DNA from: an uncultured bacterium
Lineage (GTDB): Bacteria; Verrucomicrobiota; Kiritimatiellia; RFP12; UBA1067
NCBI GenBank assembly: GCA_902779075.1
Contig: CACZAK010000282.1
Span: 1-5,195, forward strand
Reading direction: 5' to 3'
Length of the DNA stretch: 5,195 bases
This document shows, in pieces, positions 1 through 5,195 of the stretch. The position numbers and the translations under genes are program-made. The notes under the pieces were generated by a model, which was not told the origin of the DNA, ran no database searches, and saw nothing but the letters and a program-made list of their open reading frames with translations. Position 1 is the stretch's first letter. The number at the start of each line of letters is the position of its first letter.

Positions 1-4
1 TGAC

Positions 5-32
5 GTGAGACTTGAGACGCGAGACGTGAGAC
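5..32. repeat. Heptamer tandem repeat, 4 units of NNGAGAC
   Basis: Four head-to-tail 7-bp units can be read directly: gtgagac (5-11), ttgagac (12-18), gcgagac (19-25) and gtgagac (26-32). The last five bases are invariant and the first two vary. The window begins with tgac, which could be the degenerate end of a further unit, so the array may extend upstream of base 1. The period is not a multiple of three and no convincing gene covers it, so it looks like a non-coding microsatellite-type repeat. Function is unknown. Confidence 0.8.
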
Positions 33-118
33 GGGCCGATTACAGGGCGCATCTGCGAAATTCGCCGCCGAGCCTTCTGATGATTGGAAACAACTATTTG
101 AAACAACTTGCCTTTTGC

Positions 119-140
119 GCGCGGGCTAACTCGCCCGCGC
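119..140. other. GC-rich hairpin, possible terminator of an upstream gene
   Basis: The arms GCGCGGGC (119-126) and GCCCGCGC (133-140) are perfectly complementary over 8 bp with a 6-base loop (taactc). A stem of this GC content would be very stable. It lacks a following T run on the plus strand (ccattt follows). On the minus strand it is followed by gcaaaagg, so it is not a textbook intrinsic terminator in either direction. It may end transcription from a gene upstream of the window or be an incidental structure. Confidence 0.4.
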
Positions 141-237
141 CCATTTGCCGGCCATCAAACTATCACGACTCTGAATGTTCAAGGTGCGCCCGCAGGATAA
201 TGTTGTTTTTGAAAGTTGTCTTGGTTGTTTCCAAATC

Positions 238-251
238 CCAATACGTATGGG
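238..251. promoter_or_regulatory. Small palindrome, possible operator
   Basis: ATACGTAT (241-248) is a perfect 8-bp palindrome. It is flanked by CC (238-239) and GG (250-251), which continue the symmetry with one mismatched pair (240/249). It lies about 50 bp upstream of the -35 box of the large exported protein, where an activator or repressor site would be plausible. A palindrome of this size also arises by chance, and no regulator family is recognised. Confidence 0.2.
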
Positions 252-298
252 TGAAAAACTCAGATGCGCCCCCGATTACATTTTTTCAAATTCCCTAA

Positions 299-328
299 TT
301 GACAAAACCGACGGGGGAGGGGTAAAAT
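299..328 (+). promoter_or_regulatory. Sigma70-type promoter for the large exported protein
   Basis: A perfect -35 hexamer TTGACA (299-304) is followed after 18 bp by TAAAAT (323-328), one mismatch from the TATAAT consensus. Transcription would start near 335, giving a leader of about 35 nt before the ATG at 371. The match, spacing and position immediately ahead of a strong gene start make this a well supported prediction, assuming a housekeeping sigma factor of the usual specificity. The spacer is purine/G-rich (gggggagggg at 313-322). Confidence 0.75.
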
Positions 329-354
329 AGTGTTGGTTTCAGTTTTAATCGTCA

Positions 355-360
355 AAAGGA
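355..360 (+). promoter_or_regulatory. Ribosome binding site for the 1051-aa protein
   Basis: AAAGGA at 355-360 is a partial Shine-Dalgarno sequence ending 10 bases before the ATG at 371. Its position, together with the signal peptide beginning right at that ATG, fixes the start. Confidence 0.6.
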
Positions 361-370
361 CAAAACGAAA

Positions 371-3300
371 ATGAACACTAGAAAACTGATGACAGTCGCG
401 GCAATCTGCGTAGCGGTGGCGTTACCGACATTGGCCGGAACGGGAAAGTCGATCTCGATCAACTTTGCCGGGCCGAGGGATTCGCCGGCGAATCCGGGCG
501 ATTCGGCCTTTAGCGCTGTGAGCGGTTCGGCGCTCTTTGGCGCGTTGCCAGTCGCCGGCGACAACTGGAACAACTTCCAGACACATTCCTCCACGTACGG
601 GAGCGGCGTGGCGAGCGCGTCGTCGATCAAGCTCAACGACGGCACCGTCGCGGCAGGCGTATCGGCGTCGTGGAATGCCAGCTGCACCTATTCGGTAAGC
701 GCGAGTTCCACGACGGACAACATCTTCAACTCGTTTCTCGATGGATCTGACGCGCAGACGCTGACCCTGTCGGGACTGACGGCGGGAAACGGGTTCCCCT
801 CCACGTGCACGGTCTATATCTATTGCGCATCAGACCGATCGAAGCAAGGCGCCGTGTTCTGCCCCAAGACCGTGAACGGGACGACCTACACCTACGCGAA
901 CGGCGCGGTGACGGCGGGCACGACGTCATGGGGCAGCTACACGTTCGCGCAGAACAACAAACTGGTGCTTGGCGGCGACTACCTGAAGATCGAAGGCGTG
1001 GCGATAACCGACGGAACCGTGACCATCTCGTACGCGGCGGCATCGGATGGAACGACCACGAAATACCACGGTTCGCTTTCCGCCGTGCAGATCGACTTCG
1101 GTGAGCGCAGCGACTATACGCTCTCCGTCAACTTCTCCGGCGGACAGCAGACGAACGACAAAGACTACGGTCCGCTTTCCGGGGCGGATGAATACGGCGC
1201 CGTTCCAGTCGCAGGCGACTTTTGGAACAACACATACGCGCGCGAGCTGGAAGCCCAGACCGGATTCTTGTGGAACGACGGCGCTGCCCATCCCGGCAGC
1301 GTGACGTTCGCGCACACCTGTCACCATACGTGGGCGAACACTACGGCTGTGACGAGCGGCAACCTCTTCTTCAGCTACCTCGACGATAGTGCCCATTCAT
1401 GCACGATAAGCGGACTGACTGCCGCGAATGGGTTTCCGGGCTACTGCTGGGTTTACGTCTATCTGGCTACGAACGTTGGGGGACGAAACTTCGAGCCAGT
1501 CACTGTCAACGGCGTGACATACACGTATGCGGCGAATGTCGTCCAAGAGGGCAGCACGGCATGGGGAAGCTCCGCCAACGCCGTGGCCAACACTTTGGTA
1601 CACGGCGGCGACTACCTGAAGATCGGCCCCGTGCTGCTTGAGAACACGGGTGGCCGCGTAGATGTGAGCGTGGTGAATCTCGGCAACAAGAACAAGTACC
1701 GTGGCGCGATCGCGGCAGTGCAGGTTGCCGTGCCCGTGCCGACAACGTTCACGGTGACGGCGACGAGCGAGGGACAGGGAACGGTCGCCATCGGGCAGGG
1801 CACGCCCGGCGCGACGGTCTCCGTTGACGGCACGTTCGGCACGCCTGTGGAGACGACCCTTACTGCGACGGCGGCGGCTGGATACCTGTTCGACCACTGG
1901 GAAGGCCCCTTGGGGCTGCTGACATCCGGCACGGCGTCAGACGCGACGGTTTCCGTGAGGACGTCCATGCCGGCCGAGTTCAAGGCAGTGTTCCTGCGGG
2001 ATGACGTCGTGGCGACGGCGACCTGGACCGGCGCCGGCACGGCGGGAGACCTTTCCGACACGAACAACTGGCTTTGCGCCAACAGCTCCGGGGTGACGAT
2101 CGAGGGTGGTTTGCCCGGCGCGGACACGACAATCGTCATCGCCGGCCAGACGGCGTTCTCCTTCCCCGAGAGCGCATCACTGACCTACCACGCGATCCGG
2201 TTTGACAACGTGCAGCTCACAACGGACGTCAACTGGAACGGAATAGACTTAACAAAGGTCGCGCCCGGGAGCTCCATCGACCTTTGCGGAAACGTCTTGG
2301 AGATGACGGCGTTCAACTGGAACGTGATTAACGCATGGTCCGTGACCGACAGCTCGGCGCAGGGCTCGGGCGGCAATTTCGTGTTGACCGTCGTGGAAGG
2401 CGACGAGTTCGTCAACGGCATAACCTCGGATAACGGCGGAATCGCGCTTTCTGGAACGCTGCGGTTCGTCAAGGAGGGAACCGGCGTGTTCCGTGCCCGC
2501 AGGGCGGGGCAGACCTACACGGGCGGAACGCACGTGAAAGCCGGGACGGTCATCTGCGACATCGGGACGGCAAATGCCGCGAACCGTAATCCGTTCGGAA
2601 TCGGCGACAAGACGCAGACCATCCGAATCGAGAAGGGTGCGGTCCTTGACTTCAACACCAACATCAACGGGAGCATCTACAATTACGAACTCGGCGGCAC
2701 GATCAAAGTCCGCGGCGCCAATCAGAACGCGGCATGGGACACGGACTTCAGCAACACATGGATGCAGGACATCGTTCTGATAGATGACGCGACGATCGAG
2801 GGCGGCTGGCTTCACTTCGGCAGCAACGACGCGAACGACTACGGGGAACTGAACCTGAACGGCAAGACTTTGACCTTGGACATCAATGTGGGCAGCGGCA
2901 ACGACTGTCAATGCTACTCCAGGTATTTGAGGGTTGCCAGTTCTGGTGGGACGGTGAGGGTAAACGCCGCTTCCGCAGGGGCGTTGCAGATCAGCGCCGA
3001 CGATGCAGACTTCTCCGCCGCAAATCTCCAGTTCGAGGGGAACGCTTTCCTTTTCCTGGCTGGCAACAATACTGGCTCAATTCTGGTGAGAGACTTTGCA
3101 TACACGAACACGAGGAATTACTGGGCGGCGCATAAGCACACGGCGCGAAAGGTGGTTGTCGGTGGCGTCTATAAGGCCGGGGCGTATCGTCCGCCGGTGG
3201 AGCTGAACAATGGCGCGACGCTTGACCTTTCGGGTGTGTCGGACAGCTGGAATGCTACGGGACACACCGGCAATATATCCAAAAATGACACGTATATCAG

Positions 3301-3526
3301 CAACAATCCGGGACAGGTCACGTTCGCATCCGGCGCGACCATTGCGGTTAATCTTGGTGAACGCGCGTTCGGACAGGGCAAGACGAAGGTCGTGAATTGG
3401 AGCACCCCGCCGACCGATGTTAGGTTTGTCCGTGGCGCGACGGCCCAGTGGGACGTCTCGTTCAAGGTGAAGGACGACGGCCTCTACGCCTGCCGTCCGG
3501 TCGGGCTCATGATATTGGTGAGGTGA
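371..3526 (+). CDS. Large exported repeat/beta-helix protein (adhesin-like, autotransporter-associated repeats)
   Basis: The 1051-aa protein starts with a Sec signal peptide: basic MNTRK, a hydrophobic core to about residue 19, and likely cleavage near TLA-G at residues 20-23. Two related modules of unrecognised family follow (27-243 and 249-452). Each contains PVAGD.WNN, SGLTA.NGFP..C.VY.Y, TVNG.TYTYA, GGDYLKI and AVQ[IV]. Residues 458-543 resemble an InlB-type bacterial repeat (GYLFDHWEG, then FKAVF). Residues 548-567 (TWTGAG...LSDTNNW) open a beta-helix region, and 694-730 match the autotransporter-associated beta-strand repeat (FVKEGTG, YTGGTHVKAGTV). The rest to about 1020 is Asn/Gly-rich and beta-helix-like. 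The C-terminus (DDGLYACRPVGLMILVR) has no beta-barrel, sortase motif or PEP-CTERM helix. The protein is probably extracellular or surface-attached and binds glycan or matrix, but this is inferred from domain style. No catalytic motif was found. Codon use matches the fucosidase downstream. Confidence 0.9.
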   Translation: MNTRKLMTVAAICVAVALPTLAGTGKSISINFAGPRDSPANPGDSAFSAVSGSALFGALPVAGDNWNNFQTHSSTYGSGVASASSIKLNDGTVAAGVSASWNASCTYSVSASSTTDNIFNSFLDGSDAQTLTLSGLTAGNGFPSTCTVYIYCASDRSKQGAVFCPKTVNGTTYTYANGAVTAGTTSWGSYTFAQNNKLVLGGDYLKIEGVAITDGTVTISYAAASDGTTTKYHGSLSAVQIDFGERSDYTLSVNFSGGQQTNDKDYGPLSGADEYGAVPVAGDFWNNTYARELEAQTGFLWNDGAAHPGSVTFAHTCHHTWANTTAVTSGNLFFSYLDDSAHSCTISGLTAANGFPGYCWVYVYLATNVGGRNFEPVTVNGVTYTYAANVVQEGSTAWGSSANAVANTLVHGGDYLKIGPVLLENTGGRVDVSVVNLGNKNKYRGAIAAVQVAVPVPTTFTVTATSEGQGTVAIGQGTPGATVSVDGTFGTPVETTLTATAAAGYLFDHWEGPLGLLTSGTASDATVSVRTSMPAEFKAVFLRDDVVATATWTGAGTAGDLSDTNNWLCANSSGVTIEGGLPGADTTIVIAGQTAFSFPESASLTYHAIRFDNVQLTTDVNWNGIDLTKVAPGSSIDLCGNVLEMTAFNWNVINAWSVTDSSAQGSGGNFVLTVVEGDEFVNGITSDNGGIALSGTLRFVKEGTGVFRARRAGQTYTGGTHVKAGTVICDIGTANAANRNPFGIGDKTQTIRIEKGAVLDFNTNINGSIYNYELGGTIKVRGANQNAAWDTDFSNTWMQDIVLIDDATIEGGWLHFGSNDANDYGELNLNGKTLTLDINVGSGNDCQCYSRYLRVASSGGTVRVNAASAGALQISADDADFSAANLQFEGNAFLFLAGNNTGSILVRDFAYTNTRNYWAAHKHTARKVVVGGVYKAGAYRPPVELNNGATLDLSGVSDSWNATGHTGNISKNDTYISNNPGQVTFASGATIAVNLGERAFGQGKTKVVNWSTPPTDVRFVRGATAQWDVSFKVKDDGLYACRPVGLMILVR
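449..1099 (+). repeat. Module copy A (protein residues 27-243)
   Basis: This is the first copy of the duplicated module, running from SISINFAG to SAVQIDF. Shared anchors with copy B, in order: NF.G, PVAGD.WNN, NDG, N.F.S[FY]LD, SGLTA.NGFP..C.VY[IV]Y, TVNG.TYTYA, G[ST][TA]WGS, GGDYLKI and AVQ[IV]. Alternating hydrophobic segments and Gly/Asn turns suggest a beta-sandwich of roughly 210 residues. I do not recognise a named family. Cysteines at protein positions 105, 146, 152 and 164 are only partly shared with copy B. Confidence 0.8.
1115..1726 (+). repeat. Module copy B (protein residues 249-452)
   Basis: This is the second copy of the module, from YTLSVNFSGG to AVQVAV, with the same ordered anchors as copy A. 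It is a little shorter in its middle part (before NLFFSYLDD). A 22-bp stretch coding GGDYLKI is identical between the copies (971-992 and 1604-1625, offset 633 bp). Elsewhere the DNA has diverged, so the duplication is old or this segment is strongly constrained. A carbohydrate-binding or adhesive beta-sandwich role is an inference from the setting only. Confidence 0.8.
3520..3526 (+). promoter_or_regulatory. Ribosome binding site overlapping the stop of the large gene
   Basis: GAGGTGA at 3520-3526 is a strong Shine-Dalgarno sequence four bases before the ATG at 3531. It includes the TGA stop codon (3524-3526) of the large protein. The arrangement points to translational coupling of the two genes and to a common transcript from the promoter at 299-328. 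Confidence 0.75.
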
Positions 3527-3530
3527 TCAG

Positions 3531-3750
3531 ATGAAAAAAAAGACAAGTACCGTATTTGCAGCATTCTTGCTTGCCGGCTTGGCACTTTCCGCGTCGGAGG
3601 CAAACGAGGCGCGGAAGGCGTTGAACATCGTGAACTTCGTTCGTTCGGCGGATCCGCGTACCCGTGCGCGGCGAGGTGAAAGCCACGGCGAAGGGCTTCA
3701 GCATCGCCGGCGACAGGATCGAACTCGACCTCTCCAGGGTTGACCGTTAG
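3531..3750 (+). pseudogene. Internally deleted, frameshifted remnant of an exported protein gene
   Basis: The frame starting at 3531 encodes a clear Sec signal peptide (MKKKTSTVFAAFLLAG, cleavage near LSA at 19-21) and mature residues ending KALNIVNFVRSADPR. After about 3660 it turns into Arg/Gln/Gly-rich nonsense (GLQHRRRQDRTRP) and stops at 3741-3743. From about 3652 another frame reads sensibly: IRVPVRGEVKATAKGF, SIAGDRIELDLSRVDR, with stop TAG at 3748-3750. It looks like the last beta-strands of a protein. Start and end of one gene therefore appear to be joined out of frame with the middle missing. From memory, NIVNFVR near the N-terminus resembles large secreted polysaccharide-deacetylase-like proteins of gut anaerobes, but I cannot confirm this. 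Alternatives are a simple indel in a genuinely short (about 72-aa) exported protein, or an assembly collapse. The gene shares an operon with the large protein upstream. Confidence 0.6.
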
Positions 3751-3769
3751 CGCCAGCGTCAAGATGTTG

Positions 3770-3775
3770 TATAAT
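3770..3775 (+). promoter_or_regulatory. Perfect TATAAT -10 box just before the fucosidase gene
   Basis: TATAAT at 3770-3775 matches the -10 consensus exactly. Position 3747-3752, at the ideal 17-bp spacing, reads TTAGCG, only a weak -35 element. The better TTGACC at 3740-3745 is 24 bp away, which is too far. Transcription would start near 3782, the A of an in-frame ATG. This would give either a leaderless message or a 15-nt leader to the ATG at 3797. The promoter would let the fucosidase be expressed independently of the genes upstream. Confidence 0.5.
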
Positions 3776-3796
3776 ACGAGCATGCAGAGAATCAGT

Positions 3797-5170
3797 ATGA
3801 AAACGACAAGAAGAAATTTCATTGGCTCAATGGTTGCGGGCGGGGCGTACGTCGCACTTCCGGGCGGAATCGCGTTTGCGGCGAATGCGGCGGCTGGTGG
3901 CGCGCTGCCGCTCCCGACGGATGTGCAGAGGCGGTGGGCCGACATGGAGCTTGGAATGTTCTTCCACTACGACATCCCGATCTTCGGCGGCGGAAATGCG
4001 CCAGATCCCGGTCGCTACAACCCCGAGAAGCTCGACACCGACCAGTGGATGGAGGCGGCGAAGGCGTATGGCGCGAAATACGTGGTCCTCACCGCGAAGC
4101 ACGGCGCGGGCTTCATGCAGTGGCAGAGCGACATCTATCCCTACGGCGTGAAACAGTCGCCGTGGCGCGGCGGGAAGGGCGATCTCGTCAGGGACTTCGT
4201 GACGAGCGCGCGGAAGTACGGGCTCAAGCCAGGGCTCTACACGGCGATGCACTACAACTGGTTCCTCGGCGTGAGGCGGAGCAACGGACTCGTGTCGCAC
4301 AAGGGCTACTACGGCATCGGACCTGAGGCGCAGAAGAAGTACGCGGCCAGCTGCGAGGCGGCGCTGACTGAACTGTTCACGAAGTACGGCGAGCTGTTCG
4401 AGATCTGGTTCGACGGCGGGGTGCGTCCGCCCGAGGAGGGCGGCCCGCGAGCACGCGAAATCATCGAGAGGCTTCAGCCAAATGCAATCCTCTTCCAGGG
4501 GCCAAAGAACGCGCGGAACGTCGTGCGCTGGGTCGGCAACGAACGCGGCGTCGCTCCCTATCCGTGCTGGGCGGCAGACTCGGACACGACGCAGGAAGAC
4601 GGAACGAAGGAGGGCCGCTACTGCGGCGATCCGAACGGACGGGTGTGGTGCCCCGGCGAATGCGACGTCCCGCTCGGCCCCGGCAAGTGGATGTGTACGT
4701 GCACGAAGGACAGGTACTGGACGATGGACGAGCTGATGCGCATCTACGACTGTTCCGTGGGGCGCAACTGCAATCTCCTCCTCAACGCCGCGCCGCAGCC
4801 AGACGGCCTCATTCTCGAGAGCGAGATGAAGACCTACGCGGAGTTCGGTCGGCGCATCAAGGGACGCTATGCGAACAGGCTTGCCGCAGCCGAGGGAGAA
4901 GGCGACCGCCTTGAACTCGTGATCCCGAAGGATTCCAGTCCGCTGAACCAGGTGATCCTCGCAGAGCGCATTGAGCACGGTGAGCGTATCCGCAAGTTCG
5001 ACCTGGAGGCGCTTGTCGGCGCGGAGTGGAAGAAGCTCTACTCCGGCACGTGCGTCGGACACAAGCACATCGTCCGCTTCGAGAAGGTCGCCGCCGCGCG
5101 CCTGCGCCTCTCCGTCACGGCCTCCGCCGCGAAGCCGCTCATCCGCGATTTCTCCGCATACTGCAACTGA
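3797..5170 (+). CDS. Tat-exported GH29 alpha-L-fucosidase
   Basis: This 457-aa enzyme is predicted to hydrolyse terminal alpha-L-fucose from glycans outside the cytoplasm. The start at 3797 places a twin-arginine signal at the N-terminus (TTRRNFIG, residues 3-10, hydrophobic stretch, AFA cleavage near 28). In-frame starts at 3782 (ATG) and 3740 (TTG) add residues without signal character. The GH29 catalytic core follows: MFFHYDIP (54-61), KYVVLTAKHGAGF (94-106), GDLVRDFV and GLKPGLYTAMHYNWF (128-156), then EIWFDGG (202-208) with D206 as the expected nucleophile. WVGNERG (245-251) supplies E249 as likely acid/base. The D-to-E spacing of 43 residues fits the GH29-B type, which favours alpha-1,3/1,4-linked fucose. 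SVGRNCNLLLN and PQPDG (320-337) are further family marks. Residues from about 358 form the C-terminal beta-sandwich. Length is normal for the family. A cysteine cluster lies at 276-302. Substrate is inferred from subfamily only. Confidence 0.93.
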   Translation: MKTTRRNFIGSMVAGGAYVALPGGIAFAANAAAGGALPLPTDVQRRWADMELGMFFHYDIPIFGGGNAPDPGRYNPEKLDTDQWMEAAKAYGAKYVVLTAKHGAGFMQWQSDIYPYGVKQSPWRGGKGDLVRDFVTSARKYGLKPGLYTAMHYNWFLGVRRSNGLVSHKGYYGIGPEAQKKYAASCEAALTELFTKYGELFEIWFDGGVRPPEEGGPRAREIIERLQPNAILFQGPKNARNVVRWVGNERGVAPYPCWAADSDTTQEDGTKEGRYCGDPNGRVWCPGECDVPLGPGKWMCTCTKDRYWTMDELMRIYDCSVGRNCNLLLNAAPQPDGLILESEMKTYAEFGRRIKGRYANRLAAAEGEGDRLELVIPKDSSPLNQVILAERIEHGERIRKFDLEALVGAEWKKLYSGTCVGHKHIVRFEKVAAARLRLSVTASAAKPLIRDFSAYCN

Positions 5171-5195
5171 AGCTTGTTTCGCACCCATTTCCGGA

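Larger units (their letters stand above)
33..298. other. Intergenic region without a convincing gene
   Basis: This stretch is more AT-rich than the genes that follow. An open frame runs from base 5 to 298 on the plus strand, but its translation begins inside the heptamer array, has no ribosome binding site, and shows no domain, signal peptide or compositional resemblance to the neighbouring genes. I therefore treat the region as non-coding. It contains a GC-rich hairpin (119-140) and a small palindrome (238-251), listed separately. No tRNA or riboswitch fold is recognisable by eye. Confidence 0.65.

Noticed and set aside
5..298. A 97-codon open frame on the plus strand upstream of the promoter
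   Set aside because: It starts inside the heptamer repeat, has no ribosome binding site, no domain or signal peptide, and its composition differs from the real genes.
2249..2911. A 220-codon open frame antisense to the large exported protein
   Set aside because: It lies wholly within a gene with recognisable domains and has no start context or domain of its own. Other antisense frames at 926-1396, 1397-1897 and 1612-2139 were dismissed for the same reason.
3740..3775. TTGACC (3740-3745) paired with TATAAT (3770-3775) as a standard promoter
   Set aside because: The spacing is 24 bp, beyond what sigma70-type recognition normally tolerates, so only the -10 box was reported.
3740..3796. TTG at 3740 or ATG at 3782 as the start of the fucosidase
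   Set aside because: The TTG extension overlaps the remnant gene and contains the TATAAT box. Both push the twin-arginine motif away from the N-terminus. The ATG at 3782 remains possible as a leaderless start.
3827..5188. A 453-codon open frame antisense to the fucosidase
   Set aside because: It mirrors the GC-rich codons of a clear GH29 gene. Its translation is Arg/Ala/Val/Leu-rich without motifs, which is typical of a shadow frame.
5171..5195. Terminator after the fucosidase
   Set aside because: Only 25 bases remain and they show neither a stem-loop nor a T run.

Overview
This 5.2 kb window looks like bacterial accessory DNA from a GC-rich, glycan-degrading member of the Planctomycetota-Verrucomicrobiota-Lentisphaerota group. 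My best guess is a gut or rumen Kiritimatiellae-type organism. That is inferred from protein style: a very large exported repeat protein with autotransporter-associated beta-strand modules beside a Tat-exported fucosidase. No marker gene is present to prove it.

Layout: bases 1-32 are a short heptamer tandem array (consensus NNGAGAC). Bases 33-298 hold no convincing gene, only a GC-rich hairpin and a small palindrome. A near-consensus sigma70-type promoter (TTGACA, 18 bp, TAAAAT) at 299-328 drives a 1051-aa exported protein (371-3526). It has a signal peptide, two copies of an unrecognised roughly 210-aa module, one InlB-type bacterial repeat and a beta-helix region with an autotransporter-associated repeat. 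It has no autotransporter beta-barrel at the C-terminus.

Four bases downstream, with its ribosome binding site overlapping the previous stop, begins a gene that is now only a stub (3531-3750). A signal peptide and about 20 mature residues are joined, out of frame, to what reads like the last 30 or so residues of a protein. It looks like a large exported protein that has lost its middle. Inside the end of this remnant lies a perfect TATAAT box (3770-3775), directly before the last gene. That gene is a 457-aa Tat-exported GH29 alpha-L-fucosidase (3797-5170) with recognisable nucleophile (D206) and acid/base (E249) motifs.

Reading as a whole: all three genes are on the plus strand and encode exported proteins. 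The fucosidase releases terminal alpha-L-fucose from host or algal glycans. The large protein is probably a surface or extracellular adhesin or glycan-binding protein. The middle gene was probably a further secreted enzyme, now lost in this sequence or through assembly. The points most worth a second look are the duplicated unrecognised module, the unusual C-terminus of the large protein, the collapsed gene, the leaderless-like promoter/start arrangement of the fucosidase, and its cysteine cluster.
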